This document shows, in pieces, positions 11,320 to 21,659 of a stretch of DNA of 64,000 nucleotides; the stretch's first letter is position 1; each line of letters begins with the position of its first letter. The notes under the pieces were generated by a model. The model was not told where the DNA came from. It was given only the letters and a program-made list of their open reading frames with translations, and made no database searches. A program made the translations under genes and the position numbers. Source of the stretch: Erinaceus europaeus (lineage: Eukaryota; Chordata; Mammalia; Eulipotyphla; Erinaceidae); assembly GCF_950295315.1 (NCBI RefSeq), contig NC_080175.1, positions 65,559,353-65,623,352 on the forward strand, given 5' to 3'.

Positions 11320-11629
11320 AGAATGTCAAATTCTAAGGTGAAGTTTGGCTTCAGTCTCACTGTGACTAGAGCTCTTGCTAGAATATCACACAAGAGAGTT
11401 GATCGATCAGATTTGGAGAACAGAGGGTTGAGTCTTAACTATTTCCATTTTTTTTCCCTTTTGTATGGCTGAAGAGCCACAAATAGCAAGTAACATGAGT
11501 TCCCCTCTTTCTTTTCACTTACTTCTGTCTGCAGGTGGAGCGATGAGTTATCAAACTGGAGTTCACTAGGAGTTTGTCTATTTTCTAGTTTTTGAAATTA
11601 ATTTGCATAGAATGAATTTCACCTTTTTA

Positions 11630-11825
11630 AATATTTTACTTATGTAGTTATTGGACAGAGACAGTGAAAAGTCAAGAGAAGAGTGAGGAGATAGACAGGT
11701 ACACCTGTAGCACTACTTCATCTTTGCAAAGAATGCTCCCCTGCAGATGTGGACCAGGGGTTTGCACCAAGGTCCTTGAGCATTATAACATACGTGCTTA
11801 AGCAGGTGTGACAATACATGGCCCC
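11630..11825 (-). mobile_element. tRNA-derived SINE, type B, diverged
   Basis: On the minus strand: CACCTGCTTAAGCACGTATG, a box-B-like segment, CATCTGCAGGGGAGCATTC, then CT-rich sequence and TCCAATAACTACATAAGTA. This is the type B order (compare 40465 and 52043). Confidence 0.75.
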
Positions 11826-11849
11826 ACTCTTTATTTTTTTAATTTTATT

Positions 11850-12063
11850 TTTAAAGTATTATTATTATAAATTAGTTCACCAAAACACCATTTGACTTTG
11901 GTTTATGGTGGTGCTGGAGATTGAACTTGAAATTATTGTTTTTATTTATCTATTAGAGAAGGAGAAAGAAACAGCATAAATCTGGAATATGTGGTGTGAG
12001 TATTGAATTAATGCCTCAAGCTTGATAATTCAAGACTTTATCCACTGTGCCACCTCCAAGGCC
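11850..12063 (-). mobile_element. Old tRNA-derived SINE relics, type D-like
   Basis: The minus-strand segment has CACCACCATAAACCAAAGTC after a GTTCAATCTCCAGC box-B-like stretch, as in type D copies. The right part (GCCACCTCCAAGGCC on the plus strand) looks like a second, type C-like head. Probably two old SINE pieces in tandem. Confidence 0.55.
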
Positions 12064-12277
12064 TGTGCTTTGTTTGTTGTTGTTGATTTTATTTTTCCTG
12101 GGATATTGTTTGTTCTCATTCAGCAATAAAGTCTTGGTAAAGGGAGAAACAAAATGGCTGATTTGACTGGTGGGTGTACTAGACCTATGATGGAGGGCGG
12201 TTGTATGATACCGGGTTTCAGTATTAGAAAATTTTGCCATTCTCATCAGTAACTTATTTTGATTTCTATATTGGCTG

Positions 12278-12634
12278 TTATTTATTTGTTTATTTATTTA
12301 TTGCCTCCAGTGTTGTTGCTGGAGATCGGTGCCTGCACCACGAATCCACTGCTCCTGGAGAACACTATTTTTCCCTTTTGTTGTCCCCTCCTTTTAATGG
12401 TTGTTGTGGTTATTATTATTGTTATTATTTATGTCGTTGTTGTTGGAGAGGACAGAGAGCAATGGAGAGACGAGGGGAAGACAGAGAAGGGGAGAGAAAG
12501 ACAGACACCTGCAGACCTGCTTCACCGCTTGCAAAGTGACTCCTCGGCAGGTAGGGCACCAGAGGCTCCACCATCCTCGCACTAGTGGGTGCCTTTGCAC
12601 CAGGTGGCTTAAACCGCTGCCCTACCGCACGGCA
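12278..12634 (-). mobile_element. tRNA-derived SINE, type A, long form
   Basis: The left (3') end carries the extra module, read on plus as GCCTCCAGTGTTGTTGCTGG ... CACTGCTCCTGGAG. Then come the CAA block, pyrimidine block and tRNA-like head ending in GCACGGCACCC. Possible TSDs are the low-complexity TTATTTATTT / CTATTTATTT flanks. Confidence 0.85.
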
Positions 12635-12866
12635 CCCTGCTATTTATTTTTTAATAAATTATTTTTAATCTTTTTATCATCTTTATTAATTGGATAGAGA
12701 CAGCCAGAAATCAAGAGGGTAGGAGGAGATACGGAGTGAAAAAAAGAGAGACCAGCAGCACCGCTTACCACTAATAAAGCTTTTCCCCTGCCCTGCAGGG
12801 TGGTGTGGGGTAGGAGTGTGGGCACTGGGGGCTTGAACCCAAGTCCTTACACATGGTAACATGTGC
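12635..12866 (-). mobile_element. tRNA-derived SINE, type B
   Basis: On the minus strand: GGCACATGTTACCATGTGTA, AAGGACTTGGGTTCAAGCCC (box B region), CTGCAGGGCAGGGGAAAAGC, CT-rich block, CTCTATCCAATTAATAAAGA and an A-rich end. It abuts the truncated 3' side of the 12.9-20.7 kb L1. The loss of the first ~0.4 kb of the L1 3' UTR may be linked to this insertion. Confidence 0.8.
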
Positions 12867-13680
12867 CAAATTGTTGAGCAATTATAAACTCAAAGCTTGC
12901 AATAGTGGAGAGGAAGTGTTAGGGGGATACTCACTGCAAACTCTAGTGTACTTCTGCTTTCAGGTATATATTTTGCAGTAGTTTGTGGATACGTGTGAAC
13001 ATATGCTCTCTCTCACAGAAACTGGTGTATATCTAGGTTATGGGACTTTGTTAGACTTTGTGAACCACCTGAGATGGAATTAGAGTATACTATGAAAGGA
13101 AAGGTCTCACGCGAGTAATGAAGCTGAAGGGTTGTCATTCCACATGTGTAGTCTCTGGACAAAGTCTGAAGTGAAGCATGTTGAAGTGGCAATCGTTGTG
13201 TTGGTTAGATTGTGATTGGCAGATGCAATATTATTTGATACAGATTGGGAGAGGCATACGGGAAAGTGGGCCCTATCCAAGGGTTCCAGGACTGGGGGAA
13301 GTAGAGGCTCTATAGTGGAGATGTGAGGTTTCTGCTGTCTTAGGGTTCAAAAAGACAATCGATAGTTAATGTTATCATCACATTATTTGGTAATTGGGTT
13401 AACTTTGAAAAGTCCTTTTGTTATGGTTTGCTGTACAGTACCCAGTATCTTATATATACCTGTGCTATTGGTTGCTTCTGATCTACTTGGTCTAGGCTTT
13501 TGAGAGAGTCCACATATCAATTGCACAGCCTATATATTTGAAAGATTCATTCTGTGTTTTAAAAAACTTTGAGACATACAATTGATTTTCTCCCTCTCAT
13601 ATTAATTAACTAGCGATTTATATGACTACATTTTACTAGGAGTGTACATAAACACCATTCCCACCACCAAAAGACTGTGA

Positions 13681-13707
13681 CCCATCCCTCCCACCCACTC
13701 CCACCCA
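13681..13707 (-). promoter_or_regulatory. G-quadruplex-capable tract in L1 3' UTR
   Basis: The minus (L1 sense) strand has a series of GGG runs (TGGGTGGGAGTGGGTGGGAG) just downstream of the ORF2 stop. The same place is C-rich on plus in the other copies (9447-9470, 27521-27552, 56455-56500). G-rich tracts in L1 3' UTRs are known in other mammals; any function here is inferred. Confidence 0.55.
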
Positions 13708-16015
13708 CCACTGGCCCAGGAAGCTGCATTTCTAACCCTTACCATAGGGTTTTTACTTTGGTGACCTACTTTCAATTTGGCCAGGTACTGCTTTTAGTTT
13801 CCCTTTCAGATCTTCTTAATCAACTTCTGTTGATGAGTGGGATCATCCCATACTCATCTTTATCTTTCTGACTTAGCTCACTTAACATAATTCGTTCTAG
13901 CTCTGTCCAAGATGGGTCAGAGAAGGTGGGTTCATTTTTCTTGATAGCTGCGTAGTATTCCATTGTGTATATATACCACAGCTTTCTCAGCCACTCATCT
14001 GTTGTTGGACACCTGGGTTGCTTCCAAGTTTTAGCTATTGTGAATTGTGTTGCTATGAACATAGGAGTACACACCTCTTTTTGGTTGGGTGTTATGGAGT
14101 CCTTGGGGTATAACCCCAGGAGAGGAATTACTGGATCATATGGAAGGTCCATGTCTAGCCTTGTGAGAGTTTTCCAGACTGTTCTCCACAGAGGCTGCCC
14201 AATTTACATTCCCACCAGCAATGTAAAAGGGTTTCTCTGTCCACACAACCACTCCAGCATTTGTTGCTGCTGTCCTTTTTGATGTATGCCATTCTTACAG
14301 GAGTGAGGTGGTATCTTAGTGTTGTCTTAATTTGCATTTCTCTGACAATCAGTGACCTAGAGCAGTTTTTCATATGTTTGTTAGCCTTTTTGTTCTCCTC
14401 TGAGGTGAATGTTTTGTTCATATCCTCTGCCCATTTTTGGATGGGGTCATTTGATTTTTTGGTGCTAAGTTTGCTGAGCTCTTTATATATTTTGGTAACT
14501 AGTTTCTTGTCTGATGTATGGCATGTGAAGATCTTCTCCCATTCTGTGAGGGGTCTCTTTGTTTGTTTCATAGTTTCTTTTGGATGTGCAGAAGCTTTTC
14601 AACTTTATGTAGTCCCAATGGTTTGTTTCTGCTTTAGTCTTCCTTGCAACTGGGTTTGATTCATCAAAGATGTCCTTGAGGTGTAGGTGGGAAACTGTTT
14701 ACCAGTGTTTTCCTCTAAGTATTTGTTTGTTTCTGGTCTGACATCCGAGTCTTTAATTCATTTGGCGTTGATTTCTGTTTCTGGTGAGATAAAGTGGTTC
14801 AATTTCATTCTTCTGCAAGTTCCAACCCAGTTTTCCCAGCACCATTTATTGAAGAGAGCCTCCTTCTTCCATTTAATGCTTTGGGCCCCCTTATCAAAGA
14901 TTAGATGTCCATAGGTGTTGGGATTTATTTCTGGGCTTTCAATTCTGTTCCTATTTTTGTTTCAGTACCATGCTGTTTTGATGATGATGGCTTTATAATA
15001 TAGTTTAAGGTCTGGAGTGTAATGCCTCCATTTCTGTTTCTTTTCCTCAAAATGGTTTTGGCAATTCTAGGTGTTTTCAGGTTCCAGATAAATTATTGTA
15101 GTGTTTGTTCTATTCTCTTAAAGAAGCTTTGTGGAACTTTGATGGGTATTGCATTAAGTTTGTATATGGCTCTGAGAGAATATTCATTTTGATGATATTT
15201 ATCTTTCCAATCCATGAGCATGGGATATCTTTCCATTTCTTGGTATAAGTTTCTATTTTTTGAGTAGCGACTCATAGTTTTCAGTATACAAGTCTTTCAC
15301 TTCTTTGGTCAACTTTATTCCTAGGGATTTTATTGATTTTGCTAAGACAGCAAATGGGAGTGATTTCTGGATGTCTTCTTCTTCAGATTTAGTGTTTGCA
15401 TAAATAAATGCCACTGATTTTTGTACATTGATTTTGTAGCCTGATACCTTGCTATATTGCCTAATAATTTCCAGTAGTTTTATGCTGGATTCCTTAACTT
15501 TTTCTATGTATACTATCATATCATCTGCAAATATTGAGAGCTTGACATCTTCCCTTCCAATCTGTATTCCTTTGATTTCTTTCTCTTGCCTGATTGCTAT
15601 GGTAAGAACTTCCAATACTATGTTGAAGAATAACGGTGACAGTGGACAGCCCTGTCTAGTCCCCAATCTGAGGGGGAATGCTTTCAGCTTCTGTCCATTG
15701 AGTATGATGTTGGCTGTAGGTTTGCTATATATAGACTCCACTATCTTGAGGAATTTCCCATCTATTCCCATTTTTTGTAGAATTTTGAGCATGAATGGGT
15801 GTTGGATTTTGTCAAAGGCTTTCTCTGCATCTATTGAGATAATCATGTGGTTTTTGGCTTTGCTTTTATTGATGTGGTGAATGACTTTGATTGACTTACG
15901 GATGTTGAACCTGCCTTTCATTCCTGGGATGAATCTCACTTGCTCATGATGAACAATCTTTTTGATGTGCTGCTGTATCTGGTTGGCCAAGATCTTGTTT
16001 AATATTTTGGCATCT

Positions 16016-16297
16016 GGTAGTCTGGTGGTGGTGCAGCGGGTTAAGCACACGTGGCATAAAGTGCAAGGACCCTAAGGATCCTGGTTCGAGCCCCCAGCTT
16101 CCCACCTGCAGGGGAGTCTCTTCACAGGTGGTGAAGCAGGTCTGTAGGTGTCTATCTTTCTCTCCCCCTCTCTGTCTTCCCCTCCTCTCTCCACTTCTCT
16201 CTGTCCTATCCAACAACAAAAACGTCAATTACCACAACAATGTTAAACAACAAGGGCAAAAAAAAGGAAAATAAATAAATAAATATAAAAAAAAGAA
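16016..16297 (+). mobile_element. tRNA-derived SINE, type A, short form, inserted in L1 ORF2
   Basis: Complete copy: head GGTAGTCTGGTGGTGGTGCA, box-B-like GGTTCGAGCCC, pyrimidine block, CAA block and tail with ATAAATAAATAAATA. A perfect 15-bp TSD AATATTTTGGCATCT is at 16001-16015 and 16298-16312. The target lies in the reverse transcriptase coding region, so the SINE postdates this L1. Confidence 0.96.
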
Positions 16298-17331
16298 AAT
16301 ATTTTGGCATCTATGTTCATCAGAGATATTGGTCTATAGTTTTCCTTTTTGTTTTGTCCCTATCTGCTTTTGGTATCAGAGTAATGTTGGCTTCATAGAA
16401 AGTGGAAGGGAATATTCCTGTTTCTTCAATCTTATGGAAAAGCTTAAGAAGTATGGTTACTAACTGTTTCCTGAAAGATTTGTAGAATTCATTTGTGAAG
16501 CTATCTGGTCCAGGACTTTTGTTGTTGGGGAGATTTTTAATAATGGTTTCAATTTCTTTTGTCTGTAATTGGTGCATTTAGGTTTTGTAGTTCTTCTTGG
16601 TTCAGTTTTGGAAGGACATATGTTTCTAGGAATTGTTCCATTTCTTCCAGAGACTCTAGCTTGGTGGCGTATAGTTCTTCATAGTAGTTTCGCACGATTC
16701 TCTGGATTTCTGTGGTGTCAGTTGTGATACCTCTTCCATCCTTTACAATTCTATTAATTTGAGTCTTCTCTCTTTTTTGTTTGGTGAGTCTGGCTAGGGG
16801 TTTGTCAATTTTGCTTAATCTTTCAAAGAACCAACATTTGGCTTCATTGATCTTTTGTATGGTTCTTTTATTTTCGATGTTGTTTATTTCTGCTCTAATT
16901 TTAGTGATTTCTGTGTTTCTGGTTGCTCTAGGGTTCCTATGTTCCTCTTCCTCTAAATCCTTGAGGTGTGCAGTAAGGTCATTCATTTGAGCTTTTTATT
17001 GGTGTTTCATATGTGATTGTATGACTATAACTTTCCCTCTCAATACTGCTTTAGCTGTGTCCCAACTATTTTGATAGATTGTGTCTTCATTTTCATTTGT
17101 TTCCAGGAAAATTTGAATTTCCTGCTTGAGTGAGTCTCTGACCCAGTGGTTCTTAAGTAGCATGTTGTTTAGTTTCCAAATTCTGTGTCTTCTTAATAAT
17201 TTTTTTGTTTGTTATTAAATGTTAGTTTTACTCCACTGTGGTCTGAGAAGAATCTTGGGAGGATTTCAGTGCTCCTGAATTCATTGATGCTGTCTTTGTG
17301 GCCTAACATGTGGTCTATCCTTGAGTATGTG

Positions 17332-17395
17332 TTATGTGGATTTGAAAAGAAGGTGTATTCCAGTTATGTGGATTTGAAAAGAAGGTGTATTCCAG
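17332..17395. repeat. Perfect 32-bp tandem duplication in the L1 endonuclease region
   Basis: Copies at 17332-17363 and 17364-17395 are identical, each beginning TTATGTGGATTTGAAAAG. Thirty-two is not a multiple of three, so the duplication shifts the ORF2 frame. Confidence 0.96.
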
Positions 17396-18011
17396 TTTTT
17401 TGGGGTGAAGGATTCTGAAAATGTCCAAGAGGTCTAGCCTGTCAGTCTCTTCATTTAATTCTCTTGTATCTTTGTTGATTCTCTGCTTTGTTGATCTGTC
17501 TAAGTTTGAGAGTGGGGTATTAAAGCCTCCCACTATTATTGTATTACTATTGATGCATTATTGAAACTCTTTCAATAGGTGCTTGATGTATTTATATGGT
17601 CCCTCATTGGTTGTATAGATGTTAATAATTGTTAAATCTTCTTGACTGATGGATCCTCTAATCATATGTAATGTCCTTGCCTATCCTTTATTACTTTATT
17701 TAATTTAAAATTTATTATGTCAGAGATGAGAATGGCTGTTCCTGCCTTTTTTTGTGTTCCATTAGCCTGTAGGATAGTTTTCCGTCCTTTCATTTTAATT
17801 CTGTGTTTATCTTGTGTCAGATGGGATTCTTGCAAGCAGCATATGTTTGGGTTATGGTTTCTGATCCATCCCTTACTCTGTGCCTTTTAATGGGTGAGTT
17901 TAAGCCATTGACATTTACTGATATTATGGATTTAATGTATTGTAGTGCCATTGTTCAAAATAGATTTTTGTTTGCTCTGATATATTGCAAGTATTATAGT
18001 GATGTTCTTTT

Positions 18012-18911
18012 TTATAAGAGGTCTTTTAGAACCTCTTTCAGGGCCAGCTTGGAGATGGTTGCCTCCTTTAACTGTTGTTTGTCTAAGAAGGTTTTGATCC
18101 CTCCATCTAGTTTGAATGAAAGTCTAGCAGGATATATTATCCTTGGTTGAAACCCTTTTTCATTTAGGGCTCAATAGATATCTTGCCATTCTCTTTTGGC
18201 TTTTAGAGTCTGAGTGGAGAAGTCTGCTGATAGGCTTATGGGTTTTCCCCTGTATGTGACTTTTTGTTTTTCTCTTGCAGCCTTTAGGATCCTTTCTTTA
18301 TCCTTACTTCTTCTCATTGTGACTATGATGTGTCTTGGTGTCTTCAGGTCTGGGTTGATTCTGTTTGGTATTCTCTGGGCCTCTTGAATCTTGATGTCCT
18401 TTCTGTCTGGGAAGTTTTCTTCTATTATTTCCTCTAGAATGTTTGCTTCCCCTTCCTCTCTTTCTTCCTCTGGCAGGCCGATTATAAGGATGTTACTCTT
18501 TTGATATCATCCCATATGTCTCTTTTGTTGTTTTCAGTGTCTCTCAATCTCTTTTTGAGCTCTTTCACCTCTTTCTTCATTTTCTCTAACTCATCCTCTG
18601 TCTAATTTTGTTTTCTGCTTCTGTTAGTCTGCTTTCTCTTCCCTCAGCTTCTTTCCTCAGTTCAGCTATTTCAACTTTCAGTTCTCTAATTGCCTCAAGA
18701 TAATCAGTATTTTCTTGGGGTTCTCAAAAGTTGTTTCCCTAATACTGCCATTCCTTTCCTCCAATTTTGTTTTCATTTCTGTGATTAATAAGTTTATTAT
18801 TGCTTGCACATTTTTCTTATCTATGATTACTTCTGGCTGATATGTAGTTTCTTCTGGGCTTCTGTCTTTATTCATTGGAGTAGCAGTTTTATTTGTTTTT
18901 GTTCTACCCAT
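18012..18911 (-). pseudogene. L1 ORF1 (RNA-binding protein) pseudogene
   Basis: The ATG at 18911 opens a frame starting MGRTKTNKTATPMNKDRS. A second L1 at 63634 carries a homologous start (KDRSP / QDRSP shared), which supports the start choice. The original stop is probably the TAA at 18012-18014, giving about 299 codons and a 60-base gap to ORF2, typical of mammalian L1. The frame is broken from about 18678 onward. The family product is a trimeric coiled-coil RNA-binding protein that coats L1 RNA. Confidence 0.8.
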
Positions 18912-20688
18912 TTTTTTTGATTTATGTGTTTCTTATTTTTATGTTCTGTTGTTAGTTGTTGTGTTTTGAGTACAAACAACACTGTACTAAATACCTTTAT
19001 GACAAATTCAATCACTAACCTCAGTAATTACAATAGCAACTGAAGCAAGTTGAAGCAGTTTAGTCACTACCAGTTAGCCAAACAATGTCTCCAGTCCATG
19101 AAAAAATAGCAACCAAGTCCAAGTGAAGAAGACAGAGAAAGAAAAGAAGGGATAGCAAGAATAGACAATTATGCCAACCTACTATCCACTGTATATTCTA
19201 GTGGTAGCAAGAGGAGAAAGGGAAGTAGAGCAGAGACACACACAGAGAGTCCACTCTGAGTCAGATTTATTCCCCAAAACAATTCACAAATGAATGTCAG
19301 TGAATTCAGAAAGACAAAGTAGGAGGAAGGAAGAAGTGGAAGATAAGATTAAAAAAAAGAGAAACAAGAGAGAGAAAAGAAAAAAGATAAGAAAAAGATC
19401 TGTAATAAAAGAGCAGTGAAAGAAGAGTTTTTTAATTTATTAATTTATTTTTTATTTTATTTTTTTTAATTATCTAGGAGGAGGGAGAAGGGGAGAGTAT
19501 GTAGAGGAGGTAGGAGTAATGAGACAAGTTCCTCTCACAATGGATAAGATGCCAGTCCCCTAGCAATGAAAGATACCCTAAGAGTTAATTCTGTTTAACC
19601 TAAAGGAGGGGGGAAGATATACACCTTTACATAATATTAATAATAAAATAGAGCAGGGTAAATCCCTGTTCCAGATTGCCTCAAGCCTCCTGAGGAGAGG
19701 CAGCTGATTGTTAAGAAAGAAAAAAAAAACCCCTCAGGACTAGACAAGAATAGCAGGAATAGATAGTTATGCAAATCTACTATCCACTGTATATTCTAGG
19801 GGTAGCTAAAGGAGATAGGGAAGTAGAGCAGAGATACACGCAGAGAGTCCACTCTGAGTCAGATTTCTTCCTCAAAATAATTCCCAAACGTGTATCAGTG
19901 AATTTAGAAACCTGAAGGAGGAAGGAAGAAAGGATGACAAGAATGAGATAAAGAAGAAAAAAGAGAGAGAGAAAAAGAAAAAGATAAGAAAAAGAACAGT
20001 AATAAAAGAGCAGTGAAAGGAAAGATTTATTATTGTTTAATTAGCTATGTGGGGGGGGAATGGGTAGGGGCGGTAGGAAAACGTAATTTATTTTAGCAGT
20101 GAATAAGACATCCAGTCCCCTAGCAATGGAAAATACACTAAGAGTTAATTCTGGTCAACCTGAAGGAGAGGGGGGAGGGGGTATGCATTTATCTTGTATT
20201 GATAATAAAATAGAACAGAGTAAAAAACCCTGTTCTGTCTTCAGCTTGGATGGCTTCAGATTGCCTCAGGCCCTCTGAGCAGAGGCAGCTGATTGGCTAC
20301 TTAGAAAGAAAAAAGGCCAAAGGTTTCAGAAGGGAATAGAATTAGAATGAATGGCATCCCCTGGTGGGACAGGAATCTTGGTAAAGAAAGAACCTCAGCA
20401 GGGGAGCCTGCTAGGATCAGATCTCTGGTCCCCAGGGACTGGTTATGGGGGGGGGGGTGCACTTTGGAAATATTAATTTAAAAGAAAAATTTTTTTTCCC
20501 TTTCTTTTTACTCTATTTTCTACCCCAAATTGAGTTATAGTCACCTCCTTAGTGTTACCGCTAGGATCCCTTATTGACTGGCCTACGAAAGGCAAAAAAT
20601 CCTACCTTTTCCAGTAGATGAGGCTGGAGCTCAAGCCACTAGCAGCTTCTCATTCCGCCATCTTCCAGAATCCCCCCGCTACATTATT
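18912..20688 (-). promoter_or_regulatory. L1 5' UTR / internal promoter with tandem monomers
   Basis: About 1.78 kb between the 5' terminus and the ORF1 start. From 20688 inward: a YY1-like CCATCTT on plus within the last 40 bases, a leader of about 360 bases, then two ~0.6 kb direct repeats (20322-19743 and 19738-19145), then about 230 bases to ORF1. Mammalian L1 5' UTRs act as internal RNA polymerase II promoters. The monomer layout recalls rodent L1s, though I see no sequence relationship. Confidence 0.75.
19145..20322 (-). repeat. Two ~0.6 kb tandem direct repeats (L1 5' UTR monomers)
   Basis: Shared landmarks fall at constant offset: TACTATCCACTGTATATTCT (offset 598), AGAGTCCACTCTGAGTCAGA (598), TAATAAAAGAGCAGTGAAAG (597), then AGAGTTAATTCTG (560) and GAGGCAGCTGATTG (585) after indels. 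The copies are clearly homologous with numerous substitutions, so the duplication is not recent. Confidence 0.9.
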
Positions 20689-21381
20689 TCTTGAGAAGCA
20701 GTCTCAACACGTTTGGGTAAAGTTAGTTTTCAGCTGAAATTTGAAGATAAGCTCAGAGAGATAGTTTCTGTATATGGAATAAGCTTATGTAGGTGATGTT
20801 AGGTGGTGGTGGCTCACCCAGTTAAGCAAACACATTAAAATTAGCTCATGTTACAATGTCTGCTGGGCAGACATGATCCCAAAAGATTACTCAGAGAGAC
20901 CTATGATTTATGTCTGACAAAGAACCTAAAGGTGTCTCCACCAAATATGCATTTTTAAAGGGGGAGAACAAACAATGAAGTGTCCCCTTTAAGGCCAGGG
21001 CCTTTTTATTAGAAATACTGATAATGCAGCATGAATTCTAATTTACAGAGTAGTTGATTCAGTAGGACGCAGAACAGACAGTATAGACATCAGTGAACAG
21101 ATTTTGAATTAGAGGGCAGTAACAGAGCTTAAATATTTTAAATCTAAACTCAGCATGTAAATGACTACTACCTGTCTCAGTAATTTACTGATTTTCTATA
21201 TATACCAAAAGTCACCTGAACCAGGGGCACTTGCTTCCCAAATACATTTGTCCACTCATCCTCATCCATGTGGTAGGATTTTACTGAGAGAGAAAACAGG
21301 CAAATTATACCCATTGCACAGGGAGAAGGTTAAGGTAATCATTAATCCAAACACAAAGTAACACAATGCATAGTCACATTT
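20689..21381. other. Unidentified sequence with a short SINE-head remnant
   Basis: Positions 20803-20840 resemble the first part of a tRNA-derived SINE (GTGGTGGCTCACCCAGTTAA). The rest, with TTTAAAGGGGGAGAAC and CCCCTTTAAGGCCAGGGCC in inverted relation near 20955-21002, matches nothing I recognise. It may continue past the SINE at 21382. Confidence 0.4.
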
Positions 21382-21659
21382 AAAAAAAAATTATTTATTT
21401 ACTCCTTTTTGTTGCCCTTGTTGTTTATTGTTGTAGTTATTATTGTTGTCTTTGTTGTTGGCTAGGACAGAGAGAAATAGAGAGAGGAGGGGAAGATAGA
21501 GAGGGGGAGGGAAAGATAGACACCTGCAGACCTGCTTTACTGCTTTTGAAGTGACTCCCCCGCAGGTGGAGAGCCAGGAGTTCGAACCCCTGGCCCTTAT
21601 GCTGGTCCTTGCACATTGTGCCACCCGCGCTTAACCTGCTGTGCTACTGCCCGACTCCC
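21382..21659 (-). mobile_element. tRNA-derived SINE, type A, short form
   Basis: Complete copy with minus-strand head ending at 21659 (CGGGAGTCGGGCAGTAGCAC) and box-B-like GGGGTTCGAACTCC. TSD of 14 bp with one mismatch, GCATAGTCACATTT (21368-21381) and GCATATTCACATTT (21660-21673). Confidence 0.92.

Larger units (their letters stand above)
13820..17951 (-). pseudogene. L1 ORF2 (endonuclease / reverse transcriptase) pseudogene
   Basis: The start at 17951 is set by an ATG followed by IISVNVNGLNSPIKRH, the conserved N-terminal endonuclease strand of L1 ORF2p. Endonuclease remnants run to about 17300. The reverse transcriptase lies between about 16577 and 15253, with TRQGCPLSP near 15660 and the catalytic FADD at 15520-15531. 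The C-terminal region at 14571-13820 ends in MIPLINRS. Family role: nicking of target DNA and reverse transcription on the nicked site. Broken by many frameshifts and stops, by a 32-bp tandem duplication (17332-17395) and by the SINE at 16016-16297. Confidence 0.92.
12867..20688 (-). mobile_element. L1 retrotransposon with complete 5' end, inactivated
   Basis: Read on the minus strand from 20688: 5' UTR (20688-18912), ORF1 (18911-18012), a 60-base spacer, ORF2 (17951-13820) and 3' UTR to 12867. The far 3' UTR and poly(A) are missing. The 5' terminus carries GAAGATGGCGGAATGAG, a YY1-like site like that at the start of intact mammalian L1s. Both ORFs have stops and frameshifts, ORF2 carries a 32-bp duplication and a SINE at 16016-16297. 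It is the most complete L1 in the window but cannot encode functional proteins. Confidence 0.93.

Noticed and set aside
13965..14659. Plus-strand frames of 105 and 132 codons, and similar ones at 15449-15880, 27769-28422 and 29313-29711, hydrophobic and membrane-like
   Set aside because: They are antisense shadows of L1 ORF2, repeated in every L1 copy of this orientation.
20440..20460. G-run near 20450 as a regulatory or telomeric signal
   Set aside because: A simple homopolymer run inside the L1 5' UTR leader; no TTAGGG units.
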